Both the position numbers and the translations under genes were made by a program. A stretch of DNA of 64,000 bases, taken from NCBI GenBank assembly GCA_020055645.1, contig CM034548.1:40726296-40790295 (forward strand), read 5' to 3'. The notes under the pieces were generated by a model. That model saw only the letters and a list, made by a program, of their open reading frames with translations. It was not told where the DNA came from and ran no database searches. Positions 24,715 through 37,382 of this stretch are shown piece by piece; positions within the stretch are counted from its first letter, which is position 1, and the number at the start of each line of letters is the position of its first letter. Source of the stretch: Tomocerus qinae (Eukaryota; Arthropoda; Collembola; Entomobryomorpha; Tomoceridae).

Positions 24715-26577
24715 CAATCTTACTTAAACTAAGTAGTAGCAGTTCACATTACACTAGTATTTCTATCTGAAAGCATTTCAATCTGATTTGGTTAACTTCA
24801 TTATTCAGTGTTAGAAAACAGCATAAATGGATTAAAAGAATGATTACTCAGACTATATAAATATTAGCAATCAATTAGGCTATATAAAATTGAAAGGCTG
24901 ATAGCAAATAAGAAAAAGAAAGTAGTAAAAGTGTAGGTAGTGCATCTTAAACACATCTCGGTGTAATTACGTATTTAGTGTATAGTAGAAAGTAGAAAGC
25001 ATGGAGAGTGTCGTGAGAGTTTGTAGTGAGTGAGTATGAGTTGGGTAAATTATGTATGAGTAGTGCAGTCATTTTGGTATTCATGTAGTAGTGTGTATGT
25101 AGATGGAGGAGAGAAGACAGAGTGGGGCATCAGAGAAATGAGGCAAAACAGCCAGTGAAATATTGAGCACCCCACTGGTAGGCTGATATGGTTTCTGGTG
25201 CACTTAGGAAGCGTCATCGTTTGGTTTTCCCGAAAGAAAGGACAAAAGACAGGGAAAATTTGTAGAAGAGAGAAATGAGGAGTCTTTTCATTTTTATTGT
25301 GCTCAGTGCTTGCTCAGCTCCGCTTAGGTATGTAAGTGAAATCCATCGGAGAGAAGATCTCTGTAGAAAAAGGAACGCATCAAGAGAAAGTGAAGCGAAA
25401 ATCTCTACACATGTATGCGTTAGAGAGAGAAAGTAGAAAATGAGCTCCGTCGTTTTTCTTACAATAACCTGCATTCTCCGTCTTGCACGTCCCGGGCCTA
25501 TAGGAGGAGTGAGTAACACGTAGGTATGTATACAATGTACAGATAAGCAGCTATTGTGCTGATACTGTAAACTGACTGTAGGTACATATACATATGTAGC
25601 TACTTTTCCTTCTCAATTCTACTCAAGCTGGTCACTTATCTTTATCTGTATAACTTGGCCCGGTTTTCCTCAAGAGATTCTTCAATCTCGCTCCACTAAG
25701 TAACGCGAGTTGACTTGGATCCACTCGATGGCATTGTAACCTTTCCCACCCTCGTTTTCAGATTTCTCTTCAGCTTCGACAAATCTCTTCTGTTCAGTCA
25801 CAATGCTCAGCCAGCTACATCTCTCCAACTACAATACATACATAATCGCCATCCGAAGCCAACTCAAGGAAAGGTAACTAAAAAGTAAGCAAAGCCAAAG
25901 AAAGATCCCGATGCCAGGAGAACAAACTATCTCTTATGGATGCTTTCGCCAAATTTCTTGTGCCTACTCCTATTGGTATCTCCTCACGTACACATACAAA
26001 ACTCTCTCTCTAATGTTCCTTTTTCTCCGCCGAGGTTTTTCTTAGTTAAGCTTCAGTTGAAAATATTTGTGGAACTGGAAAAGTCATAGAGCCCGTTCCA
26101 GCTCTGCCTTGGGATAATAGGAGGATCTATCTTTCTCTCTCTCCTTTTATCTCTGCTATTTATCTTTACTATCCCAGCAGCGTCCAGCCTCAAATTGTAC
26201 ATATCCCTAAGAAGTTATAACACTACATACAGGTATATAGGTACACGATATAAGTACAGGTATGACTAGTATTGGTTTCTATCCACCCAGTGAGTGTCAC
26301 TACCATCTTACTTAGGGTAGATTGGGTAAGCTGGGAGAAAGTCTGTACATGTCTTGGGAATATGTACCTATGTAGGTATGTATGTTTTTACAGATTGTGT
26401 TTAGTCTGCGTCTCTGTCTGCTTTGCACTTTTCTGGTTCACTATTACTTGACTCCTATACTTGTTCTGCTCTGGTTCACTTTAGTTTACTTTGCCATTAC
26501 TACAGATTCTGTTGGGTTTCCGAATCTATATCTGTCCCACTTTTGTCATATCATGTCATTATAGTTGTAGTAACAGT

Positions 26578-26612
26578 AATAATAATAATAGTCATAATAA
26601 TAATAATAATAG
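26578..26612. repeat. AAT-type microsatellite, interrupted
   Basis: Runs of aataataata interrupted by gtc and then continuing as ataataataat. Confidence 0.9.
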
Positions 26613-29600
26613 GATATAATGTACAGGAGGGAACCCATCAAAAGCCACACCACACGGCTCAACCGCTAACACTAATTTAGTGGCACGACCATTCCTATTA
26701 CTTACTTTCTCCCTTCCAAGTCACAACTTCTATCACACGTCACTACATTTCAAGTCTGGCTTGCCATTACTTTCTGCCTTTAAATTGCTCTAGTCAACTT
26801 AATAGAAGACCTTCAAGGAATCCTACAAATAACTGGAGAATTATAACACTCATCAAGAGTAGCTCCAGACTTTCAGTATGCTTTCACGGTTTCACACACC
26901 TAATTTCATAATTTGCATCAAGAAACCTATTAATAATAATGCACAACTTGTATCTGAATAGAGAAAGTACTTTCCACTTTCCTTTTATCAATTTATGCAT
27001 ACAAATGAACAAACTCCACATGTGGTTTGCACTAGACAGATATTGTTTATTACAAAGAAATACATTCCAACACTTATGTGTAACAGACTAGAACGGATTT
27101 TACAAAAAACCCAACTCAATGAATGTATTGTAAACTAACAGGTAACTCTTTGTCTATACACAATGGTCTCCTGTCAAATCGAATTGCCCGCTCGCGAAGA
27201 AAGAGGAAAAATGGAGTTGCTATCTGACATTATTACAAAAGAAGTAAATATTATGTTTAGGCATTTGCGATAAATACATGTCTACTTGTAATATTATTAA
27301 GACACTATGGAGAGAGATACCAATGTAGTCTGTGGAGGAAAGTAGGAGAAAATCTAGTGGATAAAGTGTATGGCTCGATCATCTTAGAATGTAGTAGTAA
27401 TATTATAAGTAAGGGAATTTATATTCTGGAAAAGCATTAGGGAGGAGATAGAAGAGTGAGTAAAGTTAGAGTATGTATTGGATGAGATTAGATTGGATGA
27501 AGTATCTGTGCAGTGTAACTACTGCTGAAGAGTGAATGCATATTTATCTTTGTGGAGCAGAACGAAGGAAACATCATCAGAACTCATCATCTCAAGTGAT
27601 CAAGGGGACGACACTAGATTTGAGAAGAAGACTCAGGACGACAAAGAGAAGACAGACAAGGACCGAACCAACAAGCAAGGCCATCATCATTCTACCCGTC
27701 TCTCCGACTTGGCTCAAGGCTTACCCTTCCTTATTATATTTATATTTACACTTATACTTAAGGCTCCGTACAAAGTGCACGGCGAAAGCCATCGGATCCT
27801 TCCGTATCCGCGCATTACTAGCATTACATCAGACCGCATTCGCCTCCAATCACCCAGACTCGCTTTCACATACAACTTTCTCTTCTACTTGCACATAGTG
27901 CACCCTAAACATCAAACAATATTTCACATAATGCCTTCGTCTTGACATCGACTGGATGCACTGCATTCTATGGACATTTTCCCACATTCAACTACTCTCT
28001 TGTCGACTCGACTATTTTATATACAGACATAAATATATTTATATATCCGTCACGCCCCGGGCACTAAATATTTTATACTTTATGTCAAACCTCTACCATA
28101 AAAACAATATAGATAAATAGAAGGAAGGGTTCATCAAATTTAAACGGGTGTCTTGTGATTTCACTTTTGAAGCGCAACTTCCTTTGTCAGTCGTGATCCT
28201 CGTCGGCTGCATTTAGAAAATGATCGTTTATAGACCTTAATTTAAATGTGGGGATTGTTACTGAAATTTACGCAACGGCAATCCTCATACTCACTGATTG
28301 CTAGTTTGTATTAGAATGACAACAGCACAGTGCAGAACATACTGACATGCAAAATACATAAAATGGAATATAAGTTGCCAAGCTTATGAGCCACCCTTAG
28401 GCCATCTCTTCACAAAACTCTCGTTCAGTTAAATCACAAAATATAACTGTCTAGGTAGTAACACTTTGACTAGGTATATGTATCTACTAAGCCCTATGGA
28501 AAGTACACAATAGAAGAGCATATGAAGGCCAGAGCAGTGCAATCCTGTGGAATAATGCACCAATGTCTGTATACAGCGGAAGACTTCAGCCAAATTAAAC
28601 CCCTATAGCTTATTCCTTTTTGTCAGCTCCATGTCAATTTGACTTTATAATGATATCTGTCTTAAGTGGGGTAGGCAGGTAGCGCATTAACAGGATATAC
28701 CTACTAGAAGATGTTCCATACGTACGTACATGCACTCGGAATTGCTATATGTAGCTAGCCATTTATCTCCTCAAGCCATGCAACTCAATTACTCAAAACA
28801 AGCATAACAAGAGTACATGAAACTAAAAGTATGACTGTAGCTCAGTATAAATGTGGTATAGATGCTACAGACAAAGTACCTTGTTAATCTAATACAAAGA
28901 TAGTCTATCTAGGTAACAGGATGTGTTTTGTATTCCTCAAGCTACGTCGATCTTTAGTAAAACATGTATTGTTAGTAGACGACTACCTACCTAGTTGCAT
29001 TCAATACCGACATAGGGCAAATGTTAGTTTTATGGTCAGACTTACGATTACCAGTTACGTTAAACTAAACTACGTTATATTGTACCACACACTCCTCCCT
29101 TCTATATCTCTTCACTAAGAATCAACTACATCTACGGATTTTGCATCCGCATCTCAAATTTGTTTTAAATCTATCTCACAAGAAATATAAACATCCTACC
29201 ATAAAAAAACGTTCATGTTTGGTTTCATATTCATTTCTAAACATCTATCACTATCTACAACTTCATTTTTTTTAATCATTCGTAATGTACAATGTGAGAG
29301 ATTACTTAATAATTACTTTACATAACATCAATGTTGTAAGCTGGTTTAATTAAATCGACATTGGTTATGTAATGCAAATAATACTCCGGTTTGTAATTTA
29401 GACACAGGGTTTCAATATAATGACGATTGTTCCTGTACTAGAGGCAATTTAACTTTCAGTGATAAATACTTAAAGCTTTCAACCAAGCATTCACCATCTA
29501 TTCTATATCATCCGTAAATTAACACCATATTGAATGATATTTGTAGTGATTCCTAAGAATTATCTGCTGTAAACAGATTTACCCAATAATGAAAATTAAT

Positions 29601-32600
29601 GTAAAAGTTATAAAGGAGTTAAATCATATTATTGAAAATTTCAGTCTTTAAATAAAAAACTTTAACTGCAGCTTAGATACACAAGAATACAAATGCTACA
29701 ATGCGGCTGTAAATGTATTGTAATATGTTACAAGTTCTAAAGTCCATGGTGTATATTATACTCCGTCCGTAAAATTGGTATAGTTTATAAAACCGACTCG
29801 TTTAAAGTGACAGAGTGTGGATTGGGCATCCTTTGTAGTATAAAATGGTGTAATTTGCTAATGGTGTAATACCTATTCATTAGTAAAAACGTAAGTAGCT
29901 ATAATGCGTAGTAAGTAGCAGTGACAGAAATATGAACCTTTAGAGTTGTGTAGTTTATTTGGGTATTTATCAGAAAGTATTTTGCACGACTAGTTAGAGA
30001 ATGTCGGCAGCAGCAGTTCATCATTATTTGCTCAGGGCTAAGCAAGTCAACTTCCGCTCAGCCAACGTGGCTACAGCGAGTCAGGAAATTAAGCAAAACA
30101 TTCTTCATTGCTAATCATGCCTATCTTTTCTCTCTTCCTGTTTTGCCACAACTAGTTACACAGAGAATGTTCAGGAGCTTTCTTGTCTATCTTTAGTCAG
30201 AGAAAGGAGTATAAGTAGTGACTATGTGAGTATAACCCCAGAAAATTATTACAGGAAGCTGATGTGTTGCACAGAAGCTGTTGTTGTGGCACAGCTACAT
30301 TTTATGCAGTGCCAGGACCGCTTTTCAACATCACTACTCACATCCCGCACAATATTATATAGCTAGTAACGTCGACAAACAAATGCATGGCTATTCCATG
30401 CATCCTTGCTCGTCTTATACACTTGACTAAACACGGCAAGTTTTGTTCGTAGGAAATGTCTTTGGAAAATATTATCTTGTTCCTCTTTACAAGGGTATAC
30501 ACACCTTATAGAGATATAGGTACAGTTTATGTTAGTAAATCACTTGATAGAATTTAAATGGGTGAGTAAAATAGAGTATAGGGAGCAGTAAAGATGAAAA
30601 AGTAGTTCATTGTTGGGTTTTAAGTAGTATAGTTAGCTAATGCAGATATAATACAGAGTGATTCTATCATAAACATGAATTAAGTTGCAGTAACTGTCAG
30701 AGTTAATCTTGTGGTGAGCTAATCTGTAGCCAGTGTGTCATATGCTCTGACCTGACTTAAAGATCGGATAAATAGAAAGGAATGAAAAGAGAGCCGATGT
30801 CAATGCAGGCAGGGAGGGAGATCTCGACACCTTCCTGCCTGGCTTGAGTGACTGCAGAAGGCTTTGGAGGTTTTACATTTCAGTCAGCCACCATATAGAC
30901 ACCACGGACTAGGAAAAGCCTTCAGCTGAATTTCTCTTCAGCCTTTTCCTAATATTTATGATGGAGCACTTAAAAGAAGAACGGGGAGATAAGCTTCCAG
31001 CTAAAAGATTTATAATCCACATCATGCTGCCTTAGCTGATGTGCCAACAATTTATACATAAGAGATACTTGTACCTTTGCATGTATACACACACTGTGCA
31101 CACATTGGACAAGTCAAAGTGATGTATTCTTAATGCTACACTCACCTATATTAATCTTCTTAGGTATGGTAATACAAATAGCAGAGGAGATTGACTTTCT
31201 TTCAATATACATCCTTTGAATTTCTCAAAAGTTACCAAAAGTAACAAACTTTCTAAGACTCTATTCTCCACTGACTGAAAATGCACAGAGAAGAGCTTTA
31301 TAAATATGATAAAAATCTGTCGCTCGCCGTTCCTACATCTCGACTACACAACTCTTGAATTGTAAAGTTGTCATAACCTCCCTACTCCCCTAAGCCCCTC
31401 TGTAGAACAAAAAAGTATGAAATGAAATGAACTTTAAGTAAAATTCTCACCCGTCCAATCCATCACACTTTCTACTCCCGACCACTGAGACAGACTCTAC
31501 ATCAAACTTTCAACTATCTCACGCACAGTTATTCTCTTTCCATTTTCAACTACTTCCTACATACCTTTAACTATCTACTCACTTAGATTAATATCCATAT
31601 TTTATTTCCTTTTTTATTTACAACAATCACACATTCACTCATAATTACCACGCCTACTCCTTAATCCATCATAAATTATCGCTTGACTTTGCTGGTGTAC
31701 ATCTACCCTTATTTACAGCAATAATGAACACTATTTAACCAAACTATGTAAGGCGTTAGCGTAAGGAATTAATATGGTTGTAAGAGTATGTGGCCCAAGA
31801 AATTATTAATTGTCAATAAATAAAATAGTAGTGTCACTCTGCCACGGTGGAAAATATCATTCATATCAGTAAAATGAATTATAAATGGCTAGTCACCTCG
31901 CGCATTTATCAATGTCATATTTAAATAAATATTGGAAACTTAATATTGAATAGTAGCGTTAACATTCCTGTCATGAGAACAGGAGGTGTTTATAATTACA
32001 CATTCTACTGTATCACATTTGTACAGACCTAACTGGATAGTTTAGGTAATTTCTTCCTATCTACCAACTTCTAATTCAATGATTCAAAGTTAGTTGCTAA
32101 TTGCTGTTTTAAAGTCAATTTTAGAAATCTTGGAATGGTATCTGACAGATCAGCATGAGCTTATCTGTAACACTATTATCATAAATATTGTGTAACTATA
32201 GCTGTAATAACCCCTGTTGGTATATTTATATAGCAAAACGGAATGAAGGCGCCACCGGGAGTTTCAATGGCCCACAAGTGATAATTACTATCGTCTAATG
32301 AGAAAGGGAGTATTATTTCCAGCACTCAATACACTTGCAAACGAAAGATTGTTGGGTATTGATCCGACTTTGAAAACTTTCATTCTTCCAAAATGCATAC
32401 TACCTACCTAATAACTATGTTTATTATTTCGGTATAGACACAAGAATTGTAGTAAAATGAATATTTTAAATAGTGAATAGAACTTTAGATATTTTTACAT
32501 TTTTTGGTTGTTTGGCTTTGATTAGTAAAAAAGCATGTAGAGGTCATATTGAGTTCACAGATAAACGAATTTACGGACTACTCTAAATAAATTTCATTAA

Positions 32601-34087
32601 AAGTAGTCTTAATCTAAGGTAGATAATGAAGTTACTCATTTTAGCAGGTAGTAGCTTTTAGAGTGGAAGGTAATTAGTTGCCATTAAATGTATTAAAATA
32701 GGTGATCACATTACACCTTTCCAGAGAGTACTAAATGGAAATCTTAATATGGAAAATCTGAATGAAAGTACATAGAATTAGATTATAAATAGAGTGACTG
32801 GATAATACTAGAAAGCTCTTGGTGGGTTTCTAGGGAAAGAATTCATCAGGGTAGCTATTACGAAGTAGTAATAGAACTTTAATATTAGGTAAATAGAGTT
32901 AGCAATAGATACACCTTTTCAAGTTAGAGCAAGAGAGAATAATTTTGGATTGGGAAAATAAACTAGAGGAGAGAGTAACAAACGAAAGAGATGCCAGGAT
33001 ACGGGGAGTGAGTTATACTTACATTAGATTTGAAGTTGTAAGTAAGAAGACGACGACGGTATCTGGGAAAATTGTGTCTGTAGCCATGCTATCTCTGCAG
33101 TCACCTAGCTCACTCACATGCATGCAGAAATGGAGATACAGAACACACGTAGCTAGGTACATCCGTATAGTAGTAGTAATGTGTAGGAGTAGAGACAGAA
33201 AACTATCACCTCCTCACGCGCCTTCAGACTCCCCAAAACTTTCTCTGCAATTTCTCTGTGAGAGTTTTAGTTTTCGCAGTAGATTGGGTTCTCTGCTTTC
33301 TCTTGCTTTATCTACCTTCGCTGGAGAGTTCAGATCTGAGAGTCTCACAGACACAACTCAGCCCAGCTGATTTCGGTTGTAGCAAAGTTACACATTTCTT
33401 TGCATTGGTTAACCGATACCAAAGCATCCACTGGATCGAATCGAATTGGTTCGTTGGTTAAGCTAATCGTAAGATCCTTCCTCCAGATACACAGATATAA
33501 TATACTCGCGAGACAACAAACCTAACAGGTATGCCAAAGAAGAAAATTCAACACGACCCACACAGTCATTGAACTATAATAAACTTATTAGTCTTCTATA
33601 CCTAAATTATCTTGTCTTCTCTCTGCCTCCCACATAAGTAAATACAGACTTAACTTATATAATACACTTAAACATCAATCTCAAAACGAATACTACCTAC
33701 ATAGTAACATCGAAATCTTCTGTAGAATTGGATATAACAGACTTAATATCAATTCAGAACCCCTTACATCTTTTTTAGTCTAATATTTTAGTAAATTGCC
33801 AAGGAATTCCGAGCACGTGCTTGCACTTTGAAAGTAGCTATTCCACTTGTCTACGAGCATTTATTCATTATATAACATTCAGATGCCATTTCCACCTACA
33901 CTTACATTAAAATTGATGCGATAACTATTGTACGACTATTGTAGTGACTACATAATATATTTCGCTTCTTGGTTATTGGCCCAACTACATAGAGCAATAC
34001 ATTTCTATTGTTTCTGCTCAAGCATTTATTGATTGGAGATTTCGATTTTATGCGACTGCGTTTTTTATATGTTCATGCATTACTTAA

Positions 34088-34372
34088 GATTCCCATTATT
34101 TCATGTGCGGGAAAATTTTAAAATTTGGCCATTTACATGTAAATTATGAAATTTTTCAAGTCTCTAAGGCTTTTTAACTAATAACTTAATTGAAAAAAAT
34201 AAAGAGACAAAAAATGTTTTTCATATTGCCATCTAAACAGTGAAGTATTTTTTTGACGATATTCCATTTTCTTCCCATTTTATAATTAAAAAGCCTTTGC
34301 GACTTGAAAAATTTCATAATTTACATGCAAATGGCCAAATTTTTAAATTTTCCCGCACATGAAATAATGGAT
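34088..34372. mobile_element. Inverted-repeat (MITE-like) element with arms of about 85 bases
   Basis: The left arm begins gattcccattatttcatg near 34088 and runs to about 34177. The right arm ends catgaaataatggat at 34372 and is its reverse complement, with few mismatches (I count about five over some 84 bases from CCATTATTTC inward). The short middle (about 34178-34283) has no coding capacity. Both ends are flanked by acttaa (34082-34087 and 34373-34378), which contains TTAA, a duplication typical of piggyBac-type MITEs. The extreme terminal bases do not match perfectly, so the exact boundary is uncertain. Transcribed as part of the intron it would fold into a long hairpin. Confidence 0.78.
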
Positions 34373-37262
34373 ACTTAATAGAAATTGTTATCAATCATAG
34401 AGCTAATCTACAACACTCTATGCAGTAGACATTGATGCTCTCTGTCTATATACACATTTACACAAACCCAAGTACAAAGTCCAACTTCCGCGGTTGGTAG
34501 CTGCAGAAATTCTTTTCTTGTGATTTTTGAATTATTTTAAACTAAATATCCGTTCGTATTCAACGTAATTTACATCTTTTCTATATGGCTCATGTATTCC
34601 TATAATATAGTTTCCTTAATATCACGGGCACAGCCAAGGGCCTAGGGGCCGGAGCGCTCAGAGGAATTTTCTTGGTTTTTCAAATATAGTTTGGGGTACC
34701 TAACCGATACATTTTTGGTTGCGACCCTGCTTATTAAACAGAGATTGTCGTTTTAAAATGTGGAAAGCATGTGATTGTATGATGTACCTTTAATTCTTGA
34801 GTTTATTTTGGAAAATGACACAATTTACTCATCAATGACACAATTTACTCATGGCTATTATTCTGCAAACATGGTAATGTTAGGATGGTAACTAAACTCT
34901 TGGAACCATATATTTGTAATGGAAATTATTACTGTGTGCCTGTTCATGAATTCCTAAAATGTGTAGTATTTGCGCATTTTATGCAAACAATTGCAAATGT
35001 TTGAGCTTTTACAATACATTTGACGAATAATTCAAATTTAAAAATTATAGAGTACTGTGGGCTACCACAAATAAATGTTACTATTGACTTTTGAGAACTA
35101 TTATACATTGTCCAAGAATAACCCAAAATTGTTAATGATTCAGTTTTAAATCGGGCCACATTTATAGTACATAACAAACCAATATTGACTTTTGGTTAGG
35201 TTAGGGTATTTAAAACACATTGGGCTAAAGAAATAAGTCATCAACATACATAATATATGCTGCATTGGTATACCTACATGAATTTAGGGTAATTTACAGC
35301 TCAAAGCAGTGAAATATTTAAACTGCATGAAACACAAGTTGTAGCCAGGTGGGCACTTCCACTAGTACTTGTGAGAAAGCAAAGGAATGACTAACACTAA
35401 GTATGTGCCTGTATGAATATTCTTAATATTCGTGGTTTTAGTAGGTGGCTTGCGTGTTGAACAGAGATATGAAAAGAAAGCGGGAGAAAGCACGCACATT
35501 TTTACTTGCACCGTAGATACAGAGAACGACAGTATTTTGGCCACTGTACAATGTACAGTAGTGCAGGTAGCATAAGCCTATTACATATTTAAATTATACC
35601 TTTCTGATAACACGTGTATACCAACTACCATGTACTACCTGCATATTATATTGAGTTGACTGAATAAACCTTTGCATAATTGCATTTCTCTTTCAGTCTG
35701 AACTGAATCATATCCTATGAACTTATAACTTTGCATGATACTATCTCTATTTGGTTACTGAGCTTTTGTCCTACATTGGAAACTATTTTAATATACAGCT
35801 ACAGTCGTAGGAAGGAGTTTCCAATAGTTACCAATTCCAAGTTTGCCCAAGATTCACTAAATTTCCTCTTATTTATTTAATATGTAAATAAATTACATTT
35901 TTATTGTGATATATCAGCTACTATGTCCATTTGGGCAACTGACGTATTCGTTAACGCTTGATATGAAAATGTGTAAAATTGTACTTATCATAGAGTCTCC
36001 TTCTTATTTTCTGCAAGTACCGCAAGTACCTAACTATACTTACTTGTGTGTTGCTATGTGTTTGAAGCAAGGAATTTTGGACACTTGTAAGTTTGAGCTA
36101 TCCCATGGTATTCCAGAGGAACAAGAGTCTTTCATGACTGTAATGTTGGCTACAGATTTGAGGAAATTCGTATGCGGAGCCATGAATAGATTCCGCAGTA
36201 AAAGAGCCCCATGTAGCTTTGAATGCTACTCGTAGAGGAATGTGGGTCAAGACAAATCTACTTCAATTTTAGGAAAATGGCACATCGCGTCACATTTCTG
36301 ATATTTCTGGCCCTATACCACTACTTGGTGCTATATGATGATTATATTCAGCCGCCTTTACTTAATCAGATTGCTTTCTCCCACTAACCAATGTAATGCA
36401 TAACTGTTAAGGGATGTAACTTAAACATGCTACCTTGATAGATTGTTTTTGAGGTAGCTGGCAACTACCAAGTACGGCTTACGACCAGCTCATTGCTACC
36501 TTGTTCTTGTTACAGCCACGCAGCCACCAAATTTTCAACGATAAACTGACTTTATGCAAATTTCTTACAACTTTGCGGATGCTGGACATTTTTGCCCTGA
36601 AACACCCTAAATTTGAAAAAGCACTCTAAATTGTTTGGGCAACAGAACATCTTTTCCTGGCACGGAATGCTCATTTATTACTTTATGTTTCACGGTATAT
36701 ACATTCACTATGTAATAATATGTAAGTAATACAGTTATAGCAAGAAGAGGCTAGTTTAATAATGTGCATCATTTTCATCCAACAATCTATGCAATGTACC
36801 TATGCATGCGTGCATCTCTGACTGTCCATTATAGGGGAAGTTTTATTTATGATGGTAAATAACAATATAAAGTTAACGTACAATATTATTTACTGTTTTC
36901 TAAAAAAAGATGATTTTGATGTACAATATCAAATGCAAATTTAAGTTTACTTCTTGTAGAAGCACTAGTAGATTTTGAAATGCATAGTTGTGTGCAATTT
37001 TTTTACATCAAAATATTTGTCTGGTAACTGGCTTTTTAAATATGTATCAACCTCAAAAATCAACATGGAAATAGTTGAAAGTATGCTATTCCGCTATGTG
37101 GAACTTTTAAAGTGACCTATTAGGCTTACTGTTGAATTGGCTTTCAGCGGTTTTAAAGGAGTAGCTGTGCAATCTTAAGTATATATGTGTCACTGAATTC
37201 GCTATTGGTACGTTTAAAATTTGTATTAGGATTATTTTAGAAGTTTATTAAATTTTGTTTAC
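34373..37262 (-). other. Giant intron, 5' portion
   Basis: About 2.9 kb between the inverted-repeat element and the donor (gtaaac) of the first recognised exon. It includes a 20-base tandem doublet at 34814-34853 and a GC-rich patch near 34626-34665. An open frame at 35906-36235 on the plus strand starts with GTG and has no recognisable domain. Confidence 0.75.
34814..34853. repeat. 20-base tandem doublet
   Basis: Two adjacent copies of aatgacacaatttactcat plus one base differ only in that last base (c or g). Confidence 0.9.
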
Positions 37263-37382
37263 CTTTCTCTGGACCACAAACCCGAGGCACTATCTCCAAA
37301 ATTGGGTGACAAGCGCTGTTGTCAATGCAAAAATCTCTGGCTTGAATGCAGTTCATCATTTCTGAGGCAGTCTTCGGTTGTA
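37263..37382 (-). CDS. Gfrl: GDNF-receptor-like protein, exon for first half of domain 1
   Basis: This is the most 5' exon I recognise. The acceptor is tttctatttacag, the donor gtaaac. It has 39 full codons, two bases at the start (TA) and one at the end. The translation PKTASEMMNCIQARDFCIDN continues SACHPILEIVPRVCGPEK. The pattern N-C-x-x-A-R-x-x-C-x-x-x-x-x-C-x-x-x-L-E-x-x-x-x-x-C-G is the first half of a GFRa domain. The single G at its end plus TT of the exon at 5372 makes Val and joins the two halves of domain 1 across a 31.9-kb intron. No signal peptide lies here, so at least one upstream coding exon is required. It should end one base into a codon completed by TA. Confidence 0.92.

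Larger units (their letters stand above)
13002..34087 (-). other. Giant intron, central portion
   Basis: Some 21 kb of AT-rich intronic DNA between the retrotransposon and the inverted-repeat element. Less AT-rich patches occur near 17880-18120, 20200-20300, 25210-25510, 27530-27960 and 33040-33380. Open frames in them (up to 141 codons) overlap on several frames, often lack ATG, and show no family motif, so none is annotated. Small items are a GAAA-capped hairpin at 19519-19534, a 14-base doublet at 24687-24714, an AAT run at 26578-26612 and hairpins near 30.8-30.95 kb. A nested gene cannot be excluded by eye. Confidence 0.7.

Noticed and set aside
35906-36235. Plus-strand 109-codon frame as a possible transposase piece
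   Set aside because: Begins with GTG, and I found no catalytic or DNA-binding motif to support it.
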